A DNA stretch of 64,000 bases, taken from contig NZ_JAYGHM010000026.1 of the NCBI RefSeq assembly GCF_034931125.1, positions 1 through 64,000 of the forward strand, written 5' to 3'. Positions 17,851 through 26,805 of this stretch are shown in pieces. Position numbers and translations under genes: made by a program. Below the pieces are notes generated by a model, which saw only the letters and a program-made list of their open reading frames with translations, searched no databases and was not told the origin of the DNA. Each line of letters starts with the position of its first letter. The stretch's first letter is position 1. Origin of the DNA: Rivularia sp034931125 (lineage in GTDB: Bacteria > Cyanobacteriota > Cyanobacteriia > Cyanobacteriales > Nostocaceae).

Positions 17851-19572
17851 ATGAGACAGAAACCAGATATACCAATCGAATCACTCCAGCAAGTTGTAGC
17901 ATTGTTGCAGAAATACCCAAAAATGGTATTCGGTGCGATCGCCAGTTTATTAATGCTGAGTGTTGCGAATATTTTGACTCCTCAACTGATTCGCTGGGGA
18001 GTTGATGCGGGTATTGCCAAAAATGACTTACGGGTGATTTTAACTTGTGGGGGATTAATGCTTTTACTAGCTTTGATACGGGGATTGTTCAATTTTGCAC
18101 AAAGTTTTTTAGCAGAGACGGTATCTCAAGGTGTTGCTTACGATTTGAGAAATCAGTTTTTTAATCAAATCCTAAATCTGGATCTAGGCTACCACGAATG
18201 TACCCCTACATCCCAACTACTTACCCGCATTAATAACGATATCGAACAAATCCGCATTTTCATAGCTACGACACTACTACAAATTTTCGGCGCTGTAATT
18301 ATGTTATTGAGCAGCGCCATCATCTTAATATTAATGAGTTGGAAGTTAGCTTTAATAGCATTGTTAATTATACCAATTTCATTGACATTGCTGGGCAGTT
18401 TTTTTCATAAGAATGCTGCATTATTTGAACGGGTGCAGATGCAATTAGATGAGTTAAATACCGTTTTGCAAGAAAATCTATTGGGAGTGCGTGCAATCAA
18501 AGCTTTTGTACGCGAACAAACAGAAATAAAACGTTATGCTGTTTTCAATCAGGAATTCCTTTCCACAAGTATCAAAACAATTTATGTCCTCAGAGATACT
18601 TTTCCTCTCATCTTTTTATTAAGTAACTTGCTGGCAGTAGTCATTTTCGGATATGGAGGTTTTGAGGTAATTCGTGGGGAATTTTCAATTGGTAAATTGA
18701 TTGCATTTAATTCATATTTAGTATTTATGATTCAACCAATTCTGCAAACCAGTTTAGCTTTTTCATCGGTTGCTCAAGCCGCAACATCGGTTACTAGAGT
18801 TTATCAAGTAATAGATACCGTTGTTGAAATTAGAGAATCTACAAATGCGATTAGGTTGAATCGATGTGAAGGTAGAATTTCTTTTGAAAATGTTGATTTT
18901 TGTTATTCTGGAGTGCAAGAAAATACTCTCAAAAACGTTTCATTTGAAGTTGAATCAGGAGAAACAGTCGCAATTTTAGGTATGACGGGAGCAGGTAAAA
19001 GTACGATTGCTAAATTAATCCCACGCTTTTACGATGCAACCAATGGAACAGTTAAGATTGATGGGTATGATGTTCGCAGTTTAAATTTAACTGATTTACG
19101 TTCTCACATCGGCTTTATTTCTCAAGATGCTCATTTATTTTCTGGAACTATCCGTGAAAATATCGCTTATGGAATACCAGATGCTCCTTTATCAAAGGTA
19201 ATTGAAGCAGCCAAATTTGCTCAAATTCACGATTTTATTATTACCTTATCAGATGGTTACGATACCGAAATTGGAGAAAGGGGAATTGGTTTATCAGGAG
19301 GACAAAAGCAGAGAATTGCTATTGCCCGTGTTTTACTAAACGACTATAAAATATTAATTGTAGATGATAGTTTGTCTGCGGTTGATGCTAAGACAGGAGC
19401 GTTAATCCAAAACTCCTTAAATCTTCTCAATCAACAGCGTGAATATACCTTAATCTATCTCACCCAACGTATTAACAATACGATTAACAACGCCGACAAA
19501 ATCTTTATCATTGACGAAGGAAAGTTAGTTGTAAAAGATAAATTAATCGAAATGCAATATTCAGCTTTCTGA
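17851..19572 (+). CDS. ABC exporter half-transporter with degenerate ATPase site
   Basis: 573 residues: six-helix membrane domain (about 30-320), then a nucleotide-binding domain. Walker A GMTGAGKST (377-385) and signature LSGGQ (481-485) are intact. The residue after Walker B is Asp506 instead of the catalytic Glu (ILIVDDSLS), and the switch His is Gln539 (LTQRINNT). These are the same substitutions that define the degenerate site in heterodimeric exporters such as TM287/288. The partner is the next gene (19671). AAGGAG (17840-17845) lies 5 nt before ATG 17851. Inner-membrane location. The substrate is presumably the cluster product or an intermediate (inference from context). Confidence 0.88.
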   Translation: MRQKPDIPIESLQQVVALLQKYPKMVFGAIASLLMLSVANILTPQLIRWGVDAGIAKNDLRVILTCGGLMLLLALIRGLFNFAQSFLAETVSQGVAYDLRNQFFNQILNLDLGYHECTPTSQLLTRINNDIEQIRIFIATTLLQIFGAVIMLLSSAIILILMSWKLALIALLIIPISLTLLGSFFHKNAALFERVQMQLDELNTVLQENLLGVRAIKAFVREQTEIKRYAVFNQEFLSTSIKTIYVLRDTFPLIFLLSNLLAVVIFGYGGFEVIRGEFSIGKLIAFNSYLVFMIQPILQTSLAFSSVAQAATSVTRVYQVIDTVVEIRESTNAIRLNRCEGRISFENVDFCYSGVQENTLKNVSFEVESGETVAILGMTGAGKSTIAKLIPRFYDATNGTVKIDGYDVRSLNLTDLRSHIGFISQDAHLFSGTIRENIAYGIPDAPLSKVIEAAKFAQIHDFIITLSDGYDTEIGERGIGLSGGQKQRIAIARVLLNDYKILIVDDSLSAVDAKTGALIQNSLNLLNQQREYTLIYLTQRINNTINNADKIFIIDEGKLVVKDKLIEMQYSAF

Positions 19573-19670
19573 TTCAGCAAAATAAATATCTTTTAGGCAA
19601 CTTTTACTTTATTCCTAATAGTTTTTTCTCCTCATATTCACGTAAATCTGTTAATAGGATATTTTCACGA

Positions 19671-21485
19671 ATGAAGAAATTTCACAATACTCTTAAATCG
19701 GCTTCCAAGGTAAATCAATCATTACCTGTTATCCGTCGTTTTGCTAAATACTTCTATCCATATTTCAAAGAGATTCCGTTAATTTTCGGTTTAATTTTTA
19801 TTAGCTCTATTACCCAAGCAACTCCACCTTTGATTCTTGGTTGGTCAATAGATAACCTAATTCTAAAAAACAAATTATCTGGACTTGTTTGGATGTTATT
19901 GCTATTAACAATAGTGTATCTAATTGGATTTATATCCAGTCGCATTTTGATTAGTCGTGTTGGTGTAATCATGCAGCGTATACTCGCTCAATTACGGCAA
20001 GATATTATGATTAAATTACAAGCATTACCCCTGAGCTTTTTCGACAAAAGTAAAGCTGGTGATTTAATGAGTCGATTGCTGAGCGATATAAATACACTAA
20101 ATCAGTTACTCAGTCCCATCTTACCACAAGTCATTGGCAGCTTTTTTGGCTTATTGGCAAGTGCAGTATTTATGCTTTCCATCAACTTAAAATTAGGTTT
20201 ATTCACAAACCTAATGATACCGATAATGTTATTGGTAACTGCATTTTTTGCACGTTTAGCTCGCGATAAATTTCGAGTTACCAGACAAACAATTGCTCAG
20301 CTTTCTAGCAACGTAGAACAAGATATAAGCAATATCCAGGAAGTTCAAGGATTTAACCACATACAACTTAGCTTTCAAGAATTTCGTCAACTCAACGCAA
20401 ATAACCGCAACGCGAATATTCAAGCTACAGCTATTACTTCTGCTTTTTTACCAGCAATCGATTTTCTGAATACACTTGCTCTTGCTATTGTATTAGCCTG
20501 TGGAGGAATTTTGGCTTACACAAATATAATGACAGTAGGAGCAGTCACCGCATTTGTATTTTACGTACAGCAATTTTTTCAACCCATTCAAATTATCAGC
20601 CACTTCTATACTCAAGCACAATCTGCATTCGCTGGATTAGAAAGAATTTTCTTACTGTTAGATGAACCAGTCAAACTTCAAGATGCCACAGATGCAATTA
20701 CAATGCCATCAATTCAAGGTAAAGTAGAGTTCGAGCAAGTTTCTTTCGAGTATAAACCCCATCAAAAAGTTATAGATAAAGTGAACTTTGATGCTAAACC
20801 AGGACAATCAATTGCATTAGTTGGAGCAACAGGTGCAGGTAAAACGACCATCATTAGTTTACTTTCTCGTTTCTATGATATTACAGATGGTGTAATCAAA
20901 ATTGATGGGATAGATATTAGAAAAGTCACTCAAGCAAGTTTACGTCGTCAAATTGGTATAGTTTCCCAAGAAACCGTTATTTTTAGCTGTAGCATTGCCG
21001 AAAATATTGCCTTTGGAAATCCCCAAGTAATAGCAACAGAAATTGAAACAGCTGCAAAGATTGCAAATATTCATGACTTTATCTTGACCTTACCCCAAGG
21101 TTACGATACTCAATTAGGAGAACGTGGAATAAATTTGAGTAAAGGACAACAGCAGTTAATTAGTATAGCCCGTGCAGTTTTGGTAAACCCGCGAATCTTG
21201 ATTTTAGACGAAGCAACAAGTAACATCGACAGTCAAACAGAGAACTTAGTTCAAAAAGCGATCGCAAATTTATTAAAAAATCGCACTAGCTTTATTATCG
21301 CTCACCGCCTGACTACCGTTACCAATGCAGACAAGGTACTAGTTATTCAGCAAGGGCAAATCATCGAACAAGGTACTCATACAGAATTGATCGATCAAAA
21401 GGGAGTATATGCTAATCTCTATTCCCTGCAATTGGCAAATAATATTAAGACTGATATGAGGTTACTGAATCAAAACAAAATATGA
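19671..21485 (+). CDS. ABC exporter half-transporter, catalytically competent partner
   Basis: 604 residues: type IV ABC exporter membrane domain, then a nucleotide-binding domain with Walker A GATGAGKTT (385-393), Walker B plus catalytic Glu514 (LILDEATSN) and switch His545 (IAHRLTTV). Its own signature is off-consensus, LSKGQ (489-493). In a head-to-tail dimer this LSKGQ faces the defective Walker site of the 17851 protein, while its good Walker/Glu/His set faces that partner's LSGGQ. So one site hydrolyses and the other is regulatory, a self-consistent pattern for an obligate heterodimer. Last gene of the plus-strand cluster. Confidence 0.88.
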   Translation: MKKFHNTLKSASKVNQSLPVIRRFAKYFYPYFKEIPLIFGLIFISSITQATPPLILGWSIDNLILKNKLSGLVWMLLLLTIVYLIGFISSRILISRVGVIMQRILAQLRQDIMIKLQALPLSFFDKSKAGDLMSRLLSDINTLNQLLSPILPQVIGSFFGLLASAVFMLSINLKLGLFTNLMIPIMLLVTAFFARLARDKFRVTRQTIAQLSSNVEQDISNIQEVQGFNHIQLSFQEFRQLNANNRNANIQATAITSAFLPAIDFLNTLALAIVLACGGILAYTNIMTVGAVTAFVFYVQQFFQPIQIISHFYTQAQSAFAGLERIFLLLDEPVKLQDATDAITMPSIQGKVEFEQVSFEYKPHQKVIDKVNFDAKPGQSIALVGATGAGKTTIISLLSRFYDITDGVIKIDGIDIRKVTQASLRRQIGIVSQETVIFSCSIAENIAFGNPQVIATEIETAAKIANIHDFILTLPQGYDTQLGERGINLSKGQQQLISIARAVLVNPRILILDEATSNIDSQTENLVQKAIANLLKNRTSFIIAHRLTTVTNADKVLVIQQGQIIEQGTHTELIDQKGVYANLYSLQLANNIKTDMRLLNQNKI

Positions 21486-21500
21486 AATGATGCTTTCATA

Positions 21501-21534
21501 TTGTTGGAGACGTAGCAGTGCTACGTCTCTACAA
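21501..21534. terminator. Long palindrome between convergent genes
   Basis: Eleven-bp arms gagacgtagca (21507-21517) and tgctacgtctc (21519-21529), with outer ttgt/acaa pairs. It lies between the convergent exporter genes ending at 21485 and 21562. The gacgtagca core is a dispersed palindromic repeat in cyanobacteria; here it probably acts as a bidirectional terminator. Confidence 0.55.
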
Positions 21535-21561
21535 TATTTTCGGTGATTCAACAAATTTATT

Positions 21562-22221
21562 TTATATAATCAAACCATCTTGAACTTTAATAATTCGCTT
21601 TGTTTGAGCCGCAATATCTTGTTCGTGAGTTACGATCGCAATTGTAATTCCCTGTTGATTTAATTCTGATAGCAAATCCATTACTTCTTGGGATGTTTGA
21701 GAATCTAATGCACCCGTGGGTTCGTCTGCTAGAACTAAAGCTGGTTGATTAACTAATGCTCGTGCGATCGCCACTCTTTGTTGTTGTCCCCCAGAGAGTT
21801 GATTTGGACGGTTAAAGATGCGCTCTGCTAATCCGACTTTTACTAATGCTTGTTCTGCATATTCACGGCGTTTTTGCTTGGGAATATTAGCATAAATCAT
21901 CGGCAACATCACATTTTCTATCGCAGTTGAGCGGGGTAATAAATTAAATTGTTGAAATACAAAACCTATGCGTTGATTGCGGATATATGCCAACTCATCA
22001 TCATCAAAACTACTTAAATTTCTATCTTCAAAAATATATTCTCCCGCTGTTGGACGATCCAAGCAACCAAGAATATTCATTAAAGTAGATTTTCCCGAAC
22101 CAGATGCACCCATAATAGCTATATATTCACCTTCTTTGATAGATAGATTGATACCTTTGAGTATAGGAATCTCCACTTCTCCCAAATGATAGTTTTTTGT
22201 AATAGATTCTAGATAAATCAT
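21562..22221 (-). CDS. ABC transporter ATP-binding protein (MacB/LolD/DevA-like)
   Basis: 219 residues, single nucleotide-binding domain: Walker A GASGSGKST (about 38-46), Q-loop FQQFN, signature LSGGQQQRVAIARAL, Walker B LVLADEPTGALDS, and switch THEQD. The start MIYLESITKNYHLGEVEIPILKGINL is typical of the MacB/LolD family. Third gene of a minus-strand set (adaptor 25231, permease 23655, ATPase 22221), the same order as devBCA of Anabaena. It energises export through a tripartite envelope pump. A 168-bp spacer with an imperfect inverted repeat (gggcgttagac / gtctaacacaccc, about 22318-22368) separates it from the permease gene. Confidence 0.92.
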   Translation of the reverse strand: MIYLESITKNYHLGEVEIPILKGINLSIKEGEYIAIMGASGSGKSTLMNILGCLDRPTAGEYIFEDRNLSSFDDDELAYIRNQRIGFVFQQFNLLPRSTAIENVMLPMIYANIPKQKRREYAEQALVKVGLAERIFNRPNQLSGGQQQRVAIARALVNQPALVLADEPTGALDSQTSQEVMDLLSELNQQGITIAIVTHEQDIAAQTKRIIKVQDGLII

Positions 22222-22389
22222 AATTATTCCTCAAATAGATTAAAAGAACTAAAACCAACATCAAAATTTGATACTTTGAATAAATTACAACTTTCCGTAA
22301 CCTATAAATAAAAAATCGGGCGTTAGACTAATTACAATTATCCTTAAAATATGTCTAACACACCCAAAAATATTTTTATTTGTTAATAA

Positions 22390-23655
22390 CTACTCACTAC
22401 GTAAAGCTGTTATCGGGTCTAATTTTGCTGCATTACGGGCGGGGATTACTCCAGCTAATAAACCAACGCTAAAAGAAAGCCCAGAACCAACAGCAATTGA
22501 GGAAACTGAAATAACCAAAGGAATGTTAAAAACTGTTGCTGCACCAAAGGCAATTAAAACACCACCTCCCATACCAATTACACCTCCCAAACTAGAAATA
22601 ATAATCGCCTCAGCCAAAAACTGATTTAAAATAGCAGAATTCTTTGCACCTACAGCTTTACGAATCCCAATTTCCCGCGTTCTTTCCACCACCGACACTA
22701 ACATAATGTTGGCAATGCCAATTCCACCAACCACCAACGAAATTCCGGCGATCGCAACAACCATAACAGTCAATAAACCAACTATATTTGTAAAAGTTTT
22801 AATAATATCAGCTTGATTTGTAATTCGGAAATCATCTGCTTGAGGTGGATAAATATTATGGCGAATACGTAACAAATTTTGAATTTGAAATTGAGCTGCA
22901 AGCAGCTGTTCTTGATTGCTTGATTTGACAAAAATAGTATTAACTGAAATACCAGATAAAGCATTGTTACCCACAATTCGTGCTGACATAGTTGTGAGTG
23001 GGATATATACTCCATCATCTCTATCTATGGGACCTTGAGAACCCTTCGCTTCCATAATTCCAATAACTTCATAAGCTTCACCCTGAATCCTAATTGTTTC
23101 ACCAATAATGTCATTTTTATCCCCGAATAAATTACGTTTAACAGTAGGTGCTAACACAGCCACCTGCTTACTAGAATTCAATTCTTCTCGATCAAAATAT
23201 CTTCCTATTTGTGGATAAGTATTTCTAGCTGCGGAATAATTTAGATCGGCACCATAGATAGTTGTAGAAGTATTTTTTTCTTCATAAACTACTTGTCCTT
23301 GATGTTGTAAATAAGCAGAAACAACTTCTGCTGATGGTGCTTGTGAAGCAATTTCTTGAGCATCTTCCCAAGTTAAAGTACTTGTCGAACCCAATCCTTG
23401 ACTAACGTTTCCTCGAACTGCATCACCGGGGAATATCTGTAATACATTTGTGCCTAATGATTGAATTTCTTCTTCTGTAGCTTTCTGCACTCCTTGCCCG
23501 ATAGAAGTAATACCAATAACAGAAGAAATACCAATAATCATTCCTAACATAGTTAGTCCTGTGCGTAATTTATTACTCCACAGCACTTCTACTGCCATTG
23601 AAAAAATATCTATAGAATAAATCGAAAGTTTGGATTTTTGTGAATTATAATTCAT
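22390..23655 (-). CDS. ABC transporter permease, MacB/FtsX type
   Basis: 421 residues: N-terminal membrane helix (LRTGLTMLGMIIGISSVIGI, about 32-55), a large periplasmic MacB core domain (about 60-270), then three C-terminal helices of the FtsX domain with the conserved GIANIMLVSVVERTREIGIRKAVGA and the terminal PARNAAKLDPITALRSE. By family it is a mechanotransmission permease that works with a periplasmic adaptor and a TolC-like outer-membrane channel; no TolC gene is in the window. Likely substrates are hydrophobic molecules or lipids. It follows the adaptor gene by 70 bp on the same strand. Confidence 0.92.
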   Translation of the reverse strand: MNYNSQKSKLSIYSIDIFSMAVEVLWSNKLRTGLTMLGMIIGISSVIGITSIGQGVQKATEEEIQSLGTNVLQIFPGDAVRGNVSQGLGSTSTLTWEDAQEIASQAPSAEVVSAYLQHQGQVVYEEKNTSTTIYGADLNYSAARNTYPQIGRYFDREELNSSKQVAVLAPTVKRNLFGDKNDIIGETIRIQGEAYEVIGIMEAKGSQGPIDRDDGVYIPLTTMSARIVGNNALSGISVNTIFVKSSNQEQLLAAQFQIQNLLRIRHNIYPPQADDFRITNQADIIKTFTNIVGLLTVMVVAIAGISLVVGGIGIANIMLVSVVERTREIGIRKAVGAKNSAILNQFLAEAIIISSLGGVIGMGGGVLIAFGAATVFNIPLVISVSSIAVGSGLSFSVGLLAGVIPARNAAKLDPITALRSE

Positions 23656-23725
23656 TGACTATCTTCCTAGATTTACATATTTAATGTTCGCAATTTGATA
23701 ATTTCTGGAATTATTTACGTACATT

Positions 23726-25231
23726 TTATGGAGCAGGGGGGAAAATACCTTGTGGTGAAGAATTAGTTTTCATTTCTGGTGGAGAACTAATCAAAACTTG
23801 TTTGTCAGAAGTTATCCCAGAAAGTATCTGAGTTTTATTTTTAACAGTAACGCCAGTTTTTACTGGGATAAATTGTGGTTTATTTTCTGTGTCAACAATG
23901 TATACACCGCTTTTATTTTGTTGACGTATAATAGCAATGGTCGGAACAACTAAAGTATTTTTTAATTGACCAACTTGAAATTCTACACTTACATTCATCC
24001 CAGATTTTAATAATTCTTGATTATCAGAAATGAGAGATATTTTGACTTCAAAACTAGTGACATTTTGCTCAATAGTTGCCTTAGCTGCAATTTGTGATAC
24101 TTGTCCTAAAAATTGTTTTTCCGGATAAGCATCTACCAGGATTTTAACTTTTTGACCAATCTGAATTTTTGAGATACTTGATTCAGCTACATTAGCTACT
24201 ACTTGATTTTTTGATGTCAATGATAAAATCGAAGATGAAAGTGCAGAAGAAACAGCACTTCCAGAGGTTGTTGGTGTTACAAAAGAACCAGGTTCGGCGT
24301 ATATTTTTGCTATCAAGCCATTAAATGGTGAGCGTATGACTGTATCATCAATTCTGGCTTGGATAGTCTTTAACGAACCTCGTGCAGAGTTAACTTCAGC
24401 TAGTGCTTGTTGAATATCTTCTTTTCGCGCTCCCACTTGACTCAATTTAAAAGCTTGTTGTAACTGTTTAACTTTTGCTTGGGCTTGTTCGATATCTTCC
24501 CTGCGCGTACCCGATTTTTTTAATGCTAAAGCTTGTTGAGATTCCTGTAATTGCAACATACTTGTATCCCGCTTTGTTTGATAATCGCTGAAATTTTGGC
24601 GGGATATTGCGCCAACTTTAAATAATTGTTCATAGCGCTGAAATTCCTCGTTTGCTTGCTTAAAAGCTAGTTGTGCTTGTTTTAAACGCGCATCGGCTTG
24701 GGTAATTTCTTCGCGACGATTCCCAGCCATTAATTTTGTCAGATTTGCTTGGCTTTCTTCTAACTGTGCTTGTGCTTGAATAATATCTTCAGGACGATTG
24801 CCCGATTTCAATTTTTGTAAATTCGCTTCTGATGAAGCTAATTGTGCGTTTGATTGAATGAGTTCTCCTTGTAGGTTTAAATCATCCATATAGGCAATAA
24901 TTTGCCCTTGTTTGACTAAAGCACCTTCCTTTACTAATAACTCTTTTAAAATACCAGCATTTTTTGGACTTACATTTACCGTGCGCTCTGGTTGAATAGT
25001 ACCGTTAGCCGATACTGTAATGTTTAGATTTTGCGTTCTTACTGGAGCAGTCAATAATTTACTTTGTGGTTTAGTAATATTAGCAACCACAAAATGTTGT
25101 ACTGCATAAACTATTCCTCCCAAAAAAACACATACCAACAGCCAAAATAGAAACCGATTTTTCTTCTTTTGACGATGATTTTTATTAAAGCTTGATGATG
25201 AATATGTTTGGTTTTTTACGTCAGTTTTCAT
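23726..25231 (-). CDS. Periplasmic adaptor (MacA/HlyD family) with fourfold helical-hairpin repeat
   Basis: 501 residues: cytoplasmic N-tail rich in Lys, one membrane anchor (FLFWLLVCVFLGGIVYAV, about 27-45), biotinyl-lipoyl halves (GTIQPERTVNVSPKNAG... and VIRSPFNGLIAKIYAEPGSFV), a long alpha-hairpin, then beta-barrel and membrane-proximal domains (GMNVSVEFQVGQLKNTLVVP). The hairpin contains four copies of a G-[NTA]-R-x-E-[DE]-I motif followed by QA-rich helix (GNRPEDIIQAQ, GNRREEITQAD, GTRREDIEQAQ, GARKEDIQQAL), so the coiled coil seems to have grown by internal duplication. First gene of the exporter set. The C-terminus is PSPQGIFPPAP-like, low complexity. Confidence 0.9.
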   Translation of the reverse strand: MKTDVKNQTYSSSSFNKNHRQKKKNRFLFWLLVCVFLGGIVYAVQHFVVANITKPQSKLLTAPVRTQNLNITVSANGTIQPERTVNVSPKNAGILKELLVKEGALVKQGQIIAYMDDLNLQGELIQSNAQLASSEANLQKLKSGNRPEDIIQAQAQLEESQANLTKLMAGNRREEITQADARLKQAQLAFKQANEEFQRYEQLFKVGAISRQNFSDYQTKRDTSMLQLQESQQALALKKSGTRREDIEQAQAKVKQLQQAFKLSQVGARKEDIQQALAEVNSARGSLKTIQARIDDTVIRSPFNGLIAKIYAEPGSFVTPTTSGSAVSSALSSSILSLTSKNQVVANVAESSISKIQIGQKVKILVDAYPEKQFLGQVSQIAAKATIEQNVTSFEVKISLISDNQELLKSGMNVSVEFQVGQLKNTLVVPTIAIIRQQNKSGVYIVDTENKPQFIPVKTGVTVKNKTQILSGITSDKQVLISSPPEMKTNSSPQGIFPPAP

Positions 25232-25683
25232 GGATTATATTTTTGGAATGATAAGATAATGGACATCAATAAAAATTCTCAATAATATAGGATAAAAATG
25301 TAATTTATCAGTTAATCAACATCGAATTCTTACTTACAATCTGCTTGTTATCATGAAAAATTAAACTTTTAACTAATAATTTTGTAACCAGATTAATTGC
25401 CAGGGTCAGCAAATAATAATTTTGTCGGTAAGCTATACTCTTTAGCAGTTTTGCGACAATATTTGTATTATGCTAATTTTTTAATTCCTAAGTCCAGCGA
25501 GTTAATGCATAATTATTTGCATTTTCATGCTTGACAAATTAGTAGAACTTGCAAACGATAGGTATTACCTTTTAGGCATATCGAATTACCAGAACAAGCA
25601 GGGTTTAGAAGCAGCTCCGTTAAATAAGGGCGATACCTGGGGAGGGAGGTAGTGCCATGACCTCAATAGCTCAATCTTGCTAG
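25232..25683. other. AT-rich intergenic region without a supported gene
   Basis: This holds the promoter region of the minus-strand exporter. A 41-codon open frame starts at ATG 25527 and ends at 25652, but it has no ribosome site or recognisable relative; I do not call it. The stretch separates the export/biosynthesis block from the degraded region that follows. Confidence 0.5.
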
Positions 25684-25951
25684 CAAAATTTTATACTTTA
25701 TAGCCTCAGTAATGCCAGTCTCTTCGGTGCCAATCTCAGGGGAACTATTTACAACAAAAAAAACAAAACTACTAAATAATTTTGACACTATCAACAATCA
25801 AATGCTGCTGATAGCTCTTAGTGTTAACCTCAGTGGTGCTGACTTCCAAGGTATCAATCTCACTAATTCTAATCTAGAATATTCAGACTTAAGATTTTTT
25901 GAAAACCTCACACCTGAAAGCTGCCAAGAATTGGAAGAAAGCGAAATATAG
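25684..25951 (+). pseudogene. Pentapeptide-repeat protein remnant, frameshifted
   Basis: In the frame of 25705 the sequence reads LSNASLFGANLRGT, a run of A[N/D]Lxx-type pentapeptides, and then stops. About 100 bp later a different frame resumes the pattern (LSGADFQGINLTNSNLEYSDLRFFE) and ends at 25951. The two parts are joined only by a frameshift through an A-rich stretch (25755-25770). There is no convincing start codon. Reads as a decayed pentapeptide-repeat gene. Confidence 0.55.
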
Positions 25952-26092
25952 TGATGAGTTTCGGAAAAAATTGGGGTTGAAATCAAAAAAGGGGAAATAG
26001 ATTTTCTTGGTTTTAGAAGTTGGTTTTAAGTGGGCGATCGCTTCACATCAAACAAATGAGTTACGGTTTAATCCAAAATTACGGAAATTTAA

Positions 26093-26599
26093 AATCAGGC
26101 ATTTAACGGTATTCCTAAATTACCTATCGGTACGCAAGTTGCCTTTGAACTAGAAAATCAAGAATCCGTCCCCCTTTACGTGAGTATTTTAGTCATTGAT
26201 GCAGCTGGTGAAATGGCGGTAATATTTCCTAATGATTGGGGAGTTTCTGAAGGTGCAACGTTATTACCAGCAGGAGAAAAAAGAACAATTCCCAGCCAGG
26301 AAGATGGATTTAAACTAACAGTCGGCGAACCATTTGGAATAACTGAAGCATTAATTATTACAAGTACAAATCCATTGCGAACTTCCCTTAAAGCACTTCA
26401 AGGAATTGCTAAAAGAGGAGGAAAAACACGCGGACCAATTGCCCCAAAAGAAGACGAATTTTTGGACGTTACAGATAAATTACTGTCGGACTTAGATACT
26501 GCTACTCGTGGTGGTTTGAACATGGAAGGAGTCAAGTTACCAACAGGAGTGCGCGGAGTCGATACCAACAAACTTGCAGCAATGGCGATCGCTATTTGA
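26093..26599 (+). pseudogene. C-terminal fragment of a caspase-associated DUF4384-type protein
   Basis: The frame is open from 26093 (after a TAA) with no start until an internal GTG at 26180. The product contains AFNGIPKLPIGTQVAFELENQES-like sequence, then LYVSILVIDAAGEMAVIFPNDWG...TLLPAGEKRTIP and GEPFGITEALIITSTNPLRTSLKAL, which I recognise as the C-terminal domain of many cyanobacterial caspase-fold (metacaspase-like) proteins. The peptidase domain itself is absent upstream. A translated product from GTG 26180 (139 aa) is possible, but a truncated gene is more likely. An N-terminal caspase-fold fragment lies at 60886-61183; the two need not come from the same gene. Confidence 0.6.
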
Positions 26600-26690
26600 T
26601 GTGGTTCCTCACCCAACTCATGTTCTACTTCCTCCCTACAGATTGATATCCACCATCACCGAGTAAAATTTTAAGGTCTGAGCAAGACGG

Positions 26691-26805
26691 NNNNNNNNNN
26701 NNNNNNNNNNNNNNNNNNNNNNNNNNNNNNNNNNNNNNNNNNNNNNNNNNNNNNNNNNNNNNNNNNNNNNNNNNNNNNNNNNNNNNNNNNNNNNNNNNNN
26801 NNNNN
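26691..26805. other. Assembly gap (115 N)
   Basis: Unresolved bases inside the group II intron region. Sequence on either side is intron or transposon-like, so the gap probably reflects a repeat the assembler could not cross. The order and distance of flanks may be wrong. Confidence 0.95.

Noticed and set aside
6757..21485. Scytonemin cluster
   Set aside because: A ThDP enzyme, tyrA and aroF-like genes are shared, but ScyB (Glu dehydrogenase-like), ScyC and the Trp genes are absent, and ammonia-lyase plus CoA ligase point to a coumaroyl route.
21562..25231. Naming the exporter devBCA
   Set aside because: Gene order matches, but the permease looks as much like MacB as DevC and no heterocyst context is visible, so I left the symbols empty.
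25527..25652. 41-codon ORF in the intergenic region before the pentapeptide remnant
   Set aside because: No ribosome site, no homology recognised, short.
26600..26690. Transposase C-terminus on minus strand (LKILLGDGGYQSVGRK)
   Set aside because: Only 20 codons remain before the N-run; too short to assign.
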